Shown here in pieces: positions 1 through 6,104 of a stretch of DNA of 22,758 nucleotides. Source of the stretch: Methanosarcinales archaeon (GTDB lineage: Archaea > Halobacteriota > Syntropharchaeia > Alkanophagales > Methanospirareceae). How positions within the stretch are numbered: the first letter of the stretch is position 1; each line of letters starts with the position of its first letter. Both the position numbers and the translations under genes were made by a program. The stretch spans positions 1-22,758 of the forward strand of contig DAOUYX010000002.1 of NCBI GenBank assembly GCA_030665925.1. The letters are read 5' to 3'. Under the pieces are notes generated by a model, which saw nothing but the letters and a program-made list of their open reading frames with translations, ran no database searches and had not been told where the DNA came from.

Positions 1-2
1 TT

Positions 3-77
3 GCCGGTATCTCAACGGACCCAAGACCGAGCCAGTGGTGCGGCATTCAAAAACGCTCATTCACGAGAACAGCATAA
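3..77 (+). CDS. possible C-terminal end of an unknown gene (window-edge fragment)
   Basis: One frame is open from the window edge to a TAA at 75-77, giving 24 residues (ends SFTRTA). The only support for coding is that a hairpin with T-rich flanks begins at the next base, which is where a terminator would sit. A second frame stays open to 160 but runs through that hairpin. No family is recognised; this could equally be non-coding. Confidence 0.15.
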   Translation, partial: AGISTDPRPSQWCGIQKRSFTRTA

Positions 78-118
78 AAAACGGTATTTCCCTAAAAGGG
101 GCGTTTTCCTTTCTTTTG
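78..118 (+). terminator. hairpin with T-rich tail, terminator-like
   Basis: AAAACG at 78-83 pairs with CGTTTT at 102-107, and an inner CCC (90-92) with GGG (98-100). A pyrimidine/T-rich tail follows to 118. The minus strand also reads as a hairpin followed by a T run, so it could act in both directions. It lies directly after the TAA at 75-77. Confidence 0.4.
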
Positions 119-196
119 ATCATGCGTTCTAACGCAATGAAAGGGGTAAGAGCGATATAAGTATTGCCCCACCTTTTAAATTGGTTTATATCGCAT

Positions 197-347
197 ACTT
201 GGAGGCTGTTTTACATGGAGCATTCACCGCCATCTCCGCTCATCCCCCCTCTTCTTCAAGCATCCCAGCGGGTGCCCTCACATGCTCATGTGAGGTGTGG
301 AGGAGGAGGTGGGCTTATCTCTTCCTCTTCAGGTGTGGACCTCCAGT
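197..347 (+). ncRNA. candidate structured RNA with four nested/adjacent stems
   Basis: The segment is clearly more GC-rich than its AT-rich flanks and has no convincing coding frame. Four stems can be drawn by hand. P1 is 197-205 with 340-347 (8 bp, T200 bulged). P2 is 229-237 with 305-314 (9 bp, one G bulge, one G-T wobble). P3 is 260-265 with 270-275 (6 bp, CAGC loop). P4 is 276-284 with 287-295 (9 bp, perfect, CT loop) and directly abuts P3, so the two could stack. A TATA-like TTTATAT lies at 185-190 and a GATATAAG at 154-161. P3 and P4 are nested inside P2, which is nested inside P1, as expected of one compact RNA. I do not recognise it as SRP RNA, RNase P RNA, tRNA or a known riboswitch. 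Strand is assigned from the TATA-like boxes only. Confidence 0.4.
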
Positions 348-445
348 ATGGTTAATATGTCCTTGGTAAAGAAGCGATACGATAACCCGGAGCGGAATAT
401 AACGGAAAGACCCAGAACGGAAGATGTCAAGCGTGTAGCTCCATA

Positions 446-488
446 TTATATATCAACGGTTTATATATATCAAACCATATATATAACT
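446..488 (+). promoter_or_regulatory. TATA-rich promoter with repeated motif ahead of the RHH gene
   Basis: Two copies of TATATATCAA (447-456 and 464-473) and an inverted repeat GGTTT/AAACC (458-462, 472-476) lie just upstream of the RHH start. The second copy includes a TATA box centred about 26 nt before ATG 489, so the transcript would be leaderless. RHH proteins usually autoregulate by binding short repeats overlapping their promoter, so this is a plausible operator (inference). Confidence 0.5.
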
Positions 489-845
489 ATGATGGCTACC
501 AGTGTAAAAAATAAGTCGGTAGTAGAAGCAGACACTAAAGCGGTTGGAACAAAATTAACGCTGAGAGAAATTAGAGAGATCCAAGGACTTATAGAAGCAA
601 ATATGTATATCAGTATTTCAGACTTTGCAAGAGAGGCAGTAAGGGACAAGTTGCGTGCTATAAAGGTGGTTAAGATGCGTGACGTCGGTTATGAAGAGGC
701 AAAGAATGAAGTGTTAGGTTATTATCGCTCGTATAAAGAGGCGTATCCGCATGAAGTTGCTGAGGATTTAGAACTGGACTACGATCTTGTCTGGAAGATA
801 ACCGAGGAGTTAAAAGAAGAAAAAAGGATCGAGGTGGTCGAATGA
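489..845 (+). CDS. ribbon-helix-helix transcriptional regulator/antitoxin-like protein
   Basis: 118 aa. After a short charged leader, residues about 20-58 have the RHH layout: a beta strand (TKLTL), helix A (REIREIQGLIEAN), a turn, and helix B (ISDFAREAVRDKLR) ending in basic residues. The C-terminal half is acidic and helical and may be a partner-binding tail. I start it at ATG 489 (a second ATG follows at once) because a TATA box lies about 26 nt upstream; the longer frame upstream crosses the RNA candidate and promoter and is not credible. It overlaps the next gene by ATGA (842-845), so the two are translationally coupled. The RHH-plus-tiny-partner arrangement resembles a type II toxin-antitoxin or autoregulatory module; the DNA-binding role follows from the fold, the rest is inference. 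Confidence 0.7.
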   Translation: MMATSVKNKSVVEADTKAVGTKLTLREIREIQGLIEANMYISISDFAREAVRDKLRAIKVVKMRDVGYEEAKNEVLGYYRSYKEAYPHEVAEDLELDYDLVWKITEELKEEKRIEVVE

Positions 846-1018
846 AGACTTATACAGAGGAAGGCGATACAATTGTCGGTGACATTTTGGTCGGAGAAGC
901 GAGGAGTATTTCTAAGCCCCGTGTCATTATCAAGACGGGTACGCATAAAGCTCAAAGGATAATCCTGAGAGAGAATGCACGATGTAGGATAGAGAAGAAG
1001 TTACGGTTCATACGATAA
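842..1018 (+). CDS. 58-aa basic protein coupled to the RHH gene, unknown
   Basis: This small frame starts at the ATG that overlaps the TGA of the RHH gene and ends at TAA 1016-1018. The product has an acidic N-terminus and a strongly basic C-terminus (ending KKLRFIR) with predicted beta-rich character (IVGDILV, RVIIK, RIILR). No family is recognised. The ATGA overlap and clean stop argue that it is real and co-translated with the RHH protein. It might be the toxin or effector half of a pair, or a small beta-barrel nucleic-acid binder; both are guesses from size, charge and position. Confidence 0.5.
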   Translation: MKTYTEEGDTIVGDILVGEARSISKPRVIIKTGTHKAQRIILRENARCRIEKKLRFIR

Positions 1019-1046
1019 AAAGCAAGGTGAATAGGAGGTTAAGACT

Positions 1047-1367
1047 ATGAGCATGATAATAGTAACCACCGAAACCGTACCGGGAAGAGAGATAGAGGCG
1101 GTTTTTGGTGTGGTAAAAGGCAATGTAATCCAGGCAAAGCACTTAGGCAAAGATATAGCCGCCGGCTTCCGTCAGATTGTAGGCGGCGAAATAAAGGAAT
1201 ATACCGAAATGATGTCCGAAGCGCGAGAGATAGCGATACAGAGGATGGTTGAGAAAGCGGAAGAGAAGGGAGCGGATGCAATTGTGGCATTCCGGTTTGT
1301 AACTTCTATGGTGATGACCGGCGCCGCTGAGATACTTGCTTATGGGACTGCGGTGAAATTACGATAA
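1047..1367 (+). CDS. UPF0145 (YbjQ-like) family protein, full length
   Basis: 106 aa, the usual length for the UPF0145/YbjQ family, a small pentamer-forming fold often annotated as putative heavy-metal-binding. Family hallmarks are visible: IIVTTETVPGREI at the N-terminus, the GNVIQAKHLGKDI block, the GGEIKEYTEMM segment, a helix REIAIQRMVEKAEEKGADAI and the terminal strand pair ending GTAVKL. A GGAGG-like ribosome site (aggaggtt, 1031-1038) sits 8-9 nt before ATG 1047. A shortened paralogue lies tail to tail at 1493-1747. Family identity is secure; biological role is not established. Confidence 0.85.
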   Translation: MSMIIVTTETVPGREIEAVFGVVKGNVIQAKHLGKDIAAGFRQIVGGEIKEYTEMMSEAREIAIQRMVEKAEEKGADAIVAFRFVTSMVMTGAAEILAYGTAVKLR

Positions 1368-1492
1368 GCACCGCTTGACGTGAATATTTTTTGCCATAAA
1401 GTATTTATAAGATAAAAACGTAAAAATTGGCAACGGAGCACGGAGAGGGGTTATTTACCTTTTAATAGTGTAGATTTATGATATTATTTTAA

Positions 1493-1747
1493 TTAAAACC
1501 GAAGATTAACGACCGCATCAGCGCCCATCTCCTCTGCCTTCTCTACCATCCTTTTCAATGCGATCTCGCGCGCCTCGCTCATCATCTCCGTGTACTCTTT
1601 TATCTCACCACCGACAATCGTTCGAAAACCCGCCGCTATATCCTTTCCGAGATGTTTCGCCTGAATCACATTTCCTTTCGCAAGTCCTAAAACCTCTACT
1701 ATCTCCTTACCCGGAACAAAATCCGTATTCACCACTATTACGCTCAT
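1493..1747 (-). CDS. UPF0145 paralogue lacking the C-terminal strands
   Basis: 84 aa, aligning without gaps to residues 1-84 of the UPF0145 protein at 1047-1367 with about four fifths identity, then stopping at TAA immediately after the LRF that matches FRF in the full copy. The last 22 residues of the fold (strands ending GTAVKL) are absent and not visible downstream. Codons differ at many synonymous sites, so the duplication is old and the retained part has been under purifying selection. ATG overlaps the stop of the membrane-protein gene (ATGA), so the two are coupled. It may be a recently truncated pseudogene or a working short form; the sequence alone does not decide. Confidence 0.7.
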   Translation of the reverse strand: MSVIVVNTDFVPGKEIVEVLGLAKGNVIQAKHLGKDIAAGFRTIVGGEIKEYTEMMSEAREIALKRMVEKAEEMGADAVVNLRF

Positions 1748-1989
1748 GGTCTTAAATCCTCCTCATCTATCTCCTCCTTCATCTTTTTCCAGTCTTTGTA
1801 TCGTTCAATGCTCATTGTTATTATTAAAATAGCTGAACCGATACCCATCAGCACCATGCTTACTTTCATTCCAAACAGTATCGTGGATTCCTCCGCCTGT
1901 TGGTAAAAAAGCGGGTACATGCTATAAGCCACCATAACCAGCAGTCCAATGAGAAATACCGCAACACCAGCCCATTTTACTATATTCAT
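1744..1989 (-). CDS. small membrane protein with two predicted transmembrane helices
   Basis: 81 aa from ATG 1989, which has a strong GGAGGTGAT ribosome site 4 nt upstream; a longer frame starting at 2013 lacks this. Hydrophobic helices span about residues 5-26 and 37-60, followed by a charged cytoplasmic-type tail (RYKDWKKMKEEIDEEDL). It sits between a tiny upstream frame (ATGA overlap) and the short UPF0145 gene (ATGA overlap), so three genes form one coupled unit. No family recognised; perhaps a membrane partner of the UPF0145 protein (inference from coupling). Confidence 0.65.
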   Translation of the reverse strand: MNIVKWAGVAVFLIGLLVMVAYSMYPLFYQQAEESTILFGMKVSMVLMGIGSAILIITMSIERYKDWKKMKEEIDEEDLRP

Positions 1990-2144
1990 CGTATCACCTC
2001 CAATCCAGTACAACTATCCTCATCCCTTTTAGCGCCGCTTGAGGTATCCTGGTGCATTTTAATCCCCTGAAAACTCAATCCTTTACAAATATGCTCCAAG
2101 GCACCCAGCTCCTGTTCGCCATGTCTTCCTGCCCTAACAACCAA
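1986..2144 (-). CDS. 52-aa frame coupled to the membrane-protein gene (start uncertain)
   Basis: An open frame ends at a TGA that overlaps the next ATG (ATGA), the same coupling seen twice in this unit. The product contains GRHGEQELGALEHICKGLSF and a C-terminal half rich in charged residues. There is no ATG near its 5' end: TTG at 2142-2144 is the most likely start, and an in-frame TAA lies at 2154-2156. It may be the tail of a gene truncated upstream. No family recognised. Confidence 0.3.
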   Translation of the reverse strand: MVVRAGRHGEQELGALEHICKGLSFQGIKMHQDTSSGAKRDEDSCTGLEVIR

Positions 2145-2262
2145 AGACTCATTTTAACCCCAAAGCTGAAATTTTGCTTAGCCATGTCAAAGCTCTCATT
2201 TCTCGCATTGTATCATTTTTAAAGAAGATATTGGTAATCTATAAGCTTTTCTATAATAAATC

Positions 2263-2289
2263 AAAAAAGCACTCCCTTTTATGCGAGTG
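2263..2289 (-). terminator. hairpin plus T-run terminator for the minus strand
   Basis: On the minus strand CACTC (2289-2285) and GAGTG (2274-2270) form a stem with a 10-nt loop, followed by C and six Ts. It lies 50-80 nt after the stop of the minus-strand frame at 2342-2557, which supports that frame being transcribed. Confidence 0.45.
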
Positions 2290-2341
2290 ATTGTTGAGAA
2301 GCAGCTTTTCGTATTCGCTTATTCCAGCCCTTTTAATCCTT

Positions 2342-2557
2342 CTACTCGGTTAATACCACCGACTGTTTACCCGCATCGAAGTAGCCCTCGTAATAGTTAG
2401 TAAGCAAATACAACGCTTCCTTTACTGTTAAAGCGCAATACGGTATTTTTAGTGCAGTGTCCTCTTCGTCGGTTCGATTACGCACCAGCATTGTATGTGA
2501 AGATCCAGGGTCTTCGAGTGTGGATCCGTTATCTCTATATACGGGCAGCGTGAGCAT
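2342..2557 (-). CDS. 71-aa hypothetical protein
   Basis: Frame of 71 aa with mixed, soluble-looking composition, including an acidic stretch (RTDEEDTALK) and a Tyr-rich helix (ALYLLTNYYEGYF). There is no clear ribosome site before ATG 2557. A terminator-like hairpin lies downstream in the right orientation. No family recognised; it could be the C-terminal end of a longer degraded gene. Confidence 0.35.
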   Translation of the reverse strand: MLTLPVYRDNGSTLEDPGSSHTMLVRNRTDEEDTALKIPYCALTVKEALYLLTNYYEGYFDAGKQSVVLTE

Positions 2558-2653
2558 ATAAGCCTTTTGGGACCATTTCCACTGGAGATTGTTTCAAGAT
2601 TTATTAAGGTATGAGTTTGAAATTATATTTACTATAGCGGGCGTTAACCAACG

Positions 2654-3478
2654 ATGAAAAACTATCGTATTCCGAGTAAACAGATGAAATTCGGCGAGCT
2701 GTTTCGGTTGCTAAACTTTTGCAGAACGATACAAACGGAGGGGACAGACCCGTTCGACCTGGATGTGAAGAAGTTTCTGGAAACGCTGAAGCGGTATCAT
2801 AAAACTAAGAAGTGGAAATCGTTAGACGACCTGCTTTTAGATGCAGAGGCGATAGCCGAATTGGCAAAGATAATCGAATTGCAGGGTAAATGGATAAAAG
2901 AACGCTCCTCTTCGTTCTACATAGACCCCGTGTTACTGGAACTCAAACTTAAAATGCTGGAACCACAGCAGTTAGCAACGGCATTCTTCAACTCCTGGCA
3001 TCCAATCATAGCGATGGATAGAATTACTCCGCAGAGGTTGCAAGAGGGGCTGGCTTATTGGAACGCTCTCTTACCCTTTGGTGAGCGGAATGATGAGTTC
3101 CCGTTTCCATCTGCGATCGAATCAGCGTTCGGCGTTGAGGATTTAATTGAGTTGAATATCTTGTCTAAGACGGAGTTCGATGACTCGATAAAAGCAGTTT
3201 TTAACGACCTTGAGGCGCGTGGCAGAATCGAATATCATGATTTTATCTATGGCGATGCATTCGAAACGAGTGTGAAAAAGGCGTATCTGACGAGTTATCT
3301 GGTAAACGAAGGGAAAGCAGAACTCGATATAAACCCCTTAGAAGAAGAGGTGTTTATTTCTCCAAGTAATAATGCCAACGTCAATGCCAAAGCAGATCAC
3401 GCTCAGGGCAGGTCTATCCCAGTTTCGTTAAGCTATGAGGATTGGTTAAGATGGAAGGGGAAACAGAAGAGGAATTAA
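2654..3478 (+). CDS. kleisin-like (ScpA-type) protein, putative
   Basis: 274 aa, typical of ScpA-class kleisins (about 230-290 aa). I see three regions. Residues 1-110 are a helical N-domain: DPFDLDVKKFLETLKRY resembles the ScpA segment that begins the N-terminal helical bundle, and SLDDLLLDAEAIAELAKIIEL resembles the helix that precedes 'AA.LL.IKS' in ScpA. Residues 110-190 are a variable linker. Residues 190-245 look like a C-terminal winged helix, where AYLTSYLVNEGKAELDI parallels the ScpA pattern TFLALLELVKEGKV. The stop lies inside the next gene, which has a tandem winged-helix ScpB/Nse3 pattern; kleisin-KITE gene pairs are normally adjacent and overlapping. Kleisins bridge the heads of an SMC dimer, but no SMC gene lies in this window. 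Identity rests on pattern and context, not on a search; another helical DNA-associated family is possible. Confidence 0.45.
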   Translation: MKNYRIPSKQMKFGELFRLLNFCRTIQTEGTDPFDLDVKKFLETLKRYHKTKKWKSLDDLLLDAEAIAELAKIIELQGKWIKERSSSFYIDPVLLELKLKMLEPQQLATAFFNSWHPIIAMDRITPQRLQEGLAYWNALLPFGERNDEFPFPSAIESAFGVEDLIELNILSKTEFDDSIKAVFNDLEARGRIEYHDFIYGDAFETSVKKAYLTSYLVNEGKAELDINPLEEEVFISPSNNANVNAKADHAQGRSIPVSLSYEDWLRWKGKQKRN

Positions 3479-4002
3479 GGACAAGAACAGAACGGAAGGT
3501 GAAGAAGGCAGCCCAACTATTATTCTTCAGGCAGCATAGAATCCCTGGCGTTAAAGGCTGGGAGCTTAAAAAGGCACTGGGAGATGATTACGTAGAAGTG
3601 ATCGGGGTTTTAAATTCAGCGCTCGATAAGCTCGGCATGGAAGTAAAACGAATAAGCGAAGAAGGAGGAGGAGAAGGCAAAGAAAAAAGAGCAGAGCGCG
3701 ACAGGTTTATGATTGTGCTCAAAAGCCCGGTGATTGAAAAGGCTTCCGGTGAACGGATAGACAACGTTGCCATGCTCTCTGCTACGTTGGCTTATATCAT
3801 CTCGAAGCAGGGCAAAGCGTCGCGGAAAGCAGTTGAAGATTTTTTAAGTGCGAAATTTCCTAAACAGCGGATTTACTTCGCGCTGGACAGGTACATCAAG
3901 CAGGGCTACGTGGGTGAAGCTGACAAGGTATTGTACATCGGATGGAGGGCACGAGCGGAAGTGGATAGGAAAGCTCTGTTAGATTTGATTCTGGGTGCAT
4001 GA
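3451..4002 (+). CDS. tandem winged-helix KITE-like protein (ScpB / Nse3-MAGE type), putative
   Basis: 183 aa from ATG 3451, the first ATG (a TTG lies 9 nt upstream); it overlaps the kleisin-like gene by 28 nt. Residues about 12-68 form a first winged helix (KKAAQLLFFRQHRIPGVKGWELKKAL, then a helix ending LDKLGMEVKRI). After a Gly/Glu-rich loop (72-82) comes a strand RFMIVL and a second winged helix at about 105-155: MLSATLAYIISKQGKASRKAVEDFL, a near match in pattern to the ScpB motif LS.AALETLAIIAY.QPITR.EIE. This WHA-WHB arrangement defines KITE subunits of SMC complexes (ScpB, Nse1/Nse3, MukE). Length agrees with ScpB (about 180-200 aa). The first domain also resembles the MAGE/Nse3 WHA. 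The partner upstream looks like a kleisin. I am fairly sure of the two winged helices, less sure of the SMC role. Confidence 0.55.
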   Translation: MEGETEEELRTRTERKVKKAAQLLFFRQHRIPGVKGWELKKALGDDYVEVIGVLNSALDKLGMEVKRISEEGGGEGKEKRAERDRFMIVLKSPVIEKASGERIDNVAMLSATLAYIISKQGKASRKAVEDFLSAKFPKQRIYFALDRYIKQGYVGEADKVLYIGWRARAEVDRKALLDLILGA

Positions 4003-4037
4003 GATATTAATTAGACAATGCGGTTTTTAACTAACCT

Positions 4038-4271
4038 ATGAACCACAAGAAAGCCTTTTTGGATGTTGCAGTTAGCATTTGCCCTTACTGTGGAACGCCA
4101 TACGCCGATGCGAGCTGGTACGTCGTAGAATTAGGCAGTGACGTTGAATGTGGGTCGTGTGGAAGGACTTGGAACCCCAAAACGTTCAAAACAGACAGGA
4201 TTCTACTGGAATTCGTGTTAGATGACGAAGGAAACGTTTTTGAAGTGAAGAAGGAAAAGCACGTAGAATAG
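4038..4271 (+). CDS. small zinc-ribbon protein
   Basis: 77 aa with two CxxC knuckles: CPYC at residues 15-18 and CGSC at 38-41, about 20 residues apart, the spacing of a zinc ribbon. The C-terminal half is a beta/charged tail (RILLEFVLDDEGNVFEVKKEK). It follows the KITE-like gene by 35 nt on the same strand and may be co-transcribed. A zinc ribbon next to a kleisin/KITE pair could be an accessory nucleic-acid or protein-binding subunit (inference). There is no obvious ribosome site. Confidence 0.6.
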   Translation: MNHKKAFLDVAVSICPYCGTPYADASWYVVELGSDVECGSCGRTWNPKTFKTDRILLEFVLDDEGNVFEVKKEKHVE

Positions 4272-4280
4272 ATATGTGAG

Positions 4281-4450
4281 GTTCCGAGAAAAATCCAGAG
4301 GCAACGCAAAGTATTTCTCATTCTTGACAGCCATCCTGTCCATCGCTCGAAGAAGGTCAAAAGTTGGATTGAAGAGCATCACATCTGCCTTTTCTTTCTT
4401 CCAGGCTACAGCCCTGCCTGAACTGAATCATGATGAGATGCAAAGATTTA
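4281..4450 (+). pseudogene. C-terminal remnant of an IS630-family transposase
   Basis: The frame beginning 4281 reads KVFLILDSHPVHRSKKV, then FFLPGYSP, and after a frameshift ELNHDEM: the second catalytic Asp and the LPxYSPELNPDE Glu motif of IS630/Tc1 DDE transposases. The frameshift is a perfect 4-nt tandem duplication, CCTGCCTG at 4413-4420; removing one unit restores SPELN. The N-terminal two thirds and the tail are missing, and Pro in NPDE is His. It abuts the end of the broken ABC permease on the other strand. Confidence 0.85.
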
Positions 4451-4451
4451 A

Positions 4452-5230
4452 TCACCGTTCTACCTCGGTCCGCTCGAATAAATAAGAACCGACACTCAAC
4501 ATGCCAATAGAAATTGCAGTGATTATTACAAAATCGAGCAGTATAGAAAATTCTGACGCTCCTACGCCGAGCAATACACCTCGTAAACCGTCCACACCGT
4601 AGGTTAACGGGTCTATGTAACAAACAGGGATAAGCCAGGAAGGCAGTGCCTCTATCGGGAATAACGCGCCGGATAGCAGAAATATCGGGAATACTACGAA
4701 GTTCATCACTAAGGGATAACCATGCATGTCCCGCATAACAGGTGCGAAGACCATCCCAATCCAACGAACGTAAATGAAATCAGGCACATGAAGAGTACAG
4801 CACCGATAACGGGAATCACGCCTACAATTTTGAAGCCCAACAACGTGCTCAATCCCAAGATCATAATCCCTTGCAGTAAGGACGTGGTCGAGCCACCTGC
4901 GGTTCTACCTAAGACGACGGAAAATCGTGACACCGGCGCTACCATCACTTCCTTCAGAAACCCGAACTCCTTATCCCAGAGAACGGAAATACCCGCGAAT
5001 ACCGAGCTGAAAAGCATGCTCATTCCTATTATCCCCGGCGTGAGATACTCAATATAACTCACTCCCTCTGGCATTCCCGGTATCGACGCCCGTCCAAAAC
5101 CCAAACCAAGAAATGCGAGTAGGAATATTGGCATTCCTAACGTGCCAACCACTCTGCTCTTCGCGCGCCACATACCTTTCATCTCTCTCAGCCAGAGCAC
5201 ATAGATCGCCTGCCCGCATATACCTTTCAT
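4452..5230 (-). pseudogene. ABC-2 type transporter permease (DrrB-like), frameshifted
   Basis: Two overlapping minus-strand frames together make one ABC-2 permease of about 260 aa. The upstream part has the N-terminal YVLWLREMKGMWRAKSR, the first hydrophobic helices and the conserved EYLTPGIIGMSMLFSS; the downstream part has the FPIFLLSGALFPIEALP and IDPLTYGVDGLRG motifs. The join needs one extra base at the GGATTGGGATGG run (about 4751-4762), so this is a 1-nt deletion or a sequencing error. I prefer the start at 5230 because the frame then begins at the usual family N-terminus. Its ATPase partner survives only as a C-terminal fragment at 7062-7415, separated by 1.8 kb of unrelated plus-strand genes. 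Confidence 0.8.
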
Positions 5231-5311
5231 TTCAAGTAGAGTAACAAAATACGCAATCAAAAAGCTTTTATGGATTGGTATGTTAATATAAACAAAAAGA
5301 GGCGATAAGTT

Positions 5312-5689
5312 ATGAAACCCCTAAAAACCAATTTTACTATCTTAGGGCTCATACTGGTGTTTAGCAATCTAATACTATGGAACTTTGCTCTTAGCCTAAT
5401 TACTCTTAGCCCACAATTTTATTTTTATTTTGTTTTTGCTGGTATGATTCTTGTTTTTGCAGGATTTATCATAATAAGCCTATCCCACAGCTTGACTTTA
5501 GCTGCCGGGGCAGTGTTTCTTGCTTTTGGAATTGGTAGGATCATGGCAGGAGCATATTATCCTCCTTATTCTTTCGAAGATCCTTTTTTATCTCATTACG
5601 TATCTCATTTTATGAAGGTGGGTTATCTATTTATTTGCATAGGAATACCACTAATCTTAGCATCGTTGTTCAATAGAGGTAAAAAGTAG
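5312..5689 (+). CDS. four-helix membrane protein, first gene of an inserted cassette
   Basis: 125 aa with four hydrophobic segments at about residues 9-31, 38-57, 62-82 and 98-118 and a basic C-terminal tail (FNRGKK). ATG 5312 has a GAGG-type ribosome site 8 nt upstream. No enzyme motif is visible and no family recognised. It is followed after 26 nt by a second four-helix protein and then a soluble Cys-rich protein, all on the plus strand, with the three genes lying between the two halves of a broken ABC transporter on the minus strand. Base composition is more AT-rich than the ribosomal region, consistent with acquisition. Confidence 0.65.
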   Translation: MKPLKTNFTILGLILVFSNLILWNFALSLITLSPQFYFYFVFAGMILVFAGFIIISLSHSLTLAAGAVFLAFGIGRIMAGAYYPPYSFEDPFLSHYVSHFMKVGYLFICIGIPLILASLFNRGKK

Positions 5690-5715
5690 AATTAAAAAAT
5701 AGAGGTGGAGGAAAT

Positions 5716-6087
5716 ATGTTTTGTTCAAAACATGGAACTGCGTTGGAAGAGATAGAAGTAAGATATACTGAGTTTCTTTATGTTATAGGGATTTTAGGAG
5801 CTTGTTTAGGGACAGTGATTTGCGGTAGCATGCTCTATTTGCCTGAAGCGGTTACTCGCCCACAAATGGGGGTATTTTGCGGTCTGATGTTAGCAATATC
5901 GTTGGTTTTTATTCTCGTAAAGAATAGAATTGTGTATTTAATGTTTACTGGGATGTGGGCTATATTCTGCGTGCTTCGTACGCTCTATCCAGTTGGGGTA
6001 TCAGGCTATCCCAACTTGCTTTTTGCGCTCGCTTTTTGGATTTGCCTGGCATATCTAATTGCTAAATATTTTAGTATTTGGAGATAA
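5716..6087 (+). CDS. four-helix membrane protein with an N-terminal Cys/His segment
   Basis: 123 aa beginning MFCSKHGTALEE, a C-x2-H half knuckle reminiscent of a zinc-ribbon start, followed by about four hydrophobic helices (about 22-42, 51-68, 74-92, 100-118). The ribosome site AGAGGTGGAGG lies 5 nt before the ATG and is nearly identical to that of the next gene. The gene end precedes the next ATG by 17 nt. No family recognised. Together with the preceding gene it could form a membrane assembly, with the soluble third protein as partner; this is inferred only from order and matching translation signals. Confidence 0.65.
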   Translation: MFCSKHGTALEEIEVRYTEFLYVIGILGACLGTVICGSMLYLPEAVTRPQMGVFCGLMLAISLVFILVKNRIVYLMFTGMWAIFCVLRTLYPVGVSGYPNLLFALAFWICLAYLIAKYFSIWR

Positions 6088-6104
6088 AAGAGAGGTGGAG
6101 AAAA

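Noticed and set aside
2..160. Frame open from the window edge to TAA 160
   Set aside because: It runs through a terminator-like hairpin (78-107), has no recognisable motif, and a competing frame ends exactly at the hairpin.
331..339. Direct repeat AGGTGTGGA (293-301 and 331-339) as a mobile-element duplication
   Set aside because: Both copies fall inside the structured RNA candidate, and the similarity is short and purine-rich; no element is bounded by them.
297..488. N-terminal extension of the RHH protein frame to 297
   Set aside because: It crosses the structured RNA candidate and the TATA promoter; the RHH domain and a leaderless start at 489 explain the gene.
4709..4790. Programmed frameshift in the ABC permease
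   Set aside because: ABC-2 permeases are not known to use frameshifting, and the ATPase partner is itself a fragment, so loss of function is more likely.
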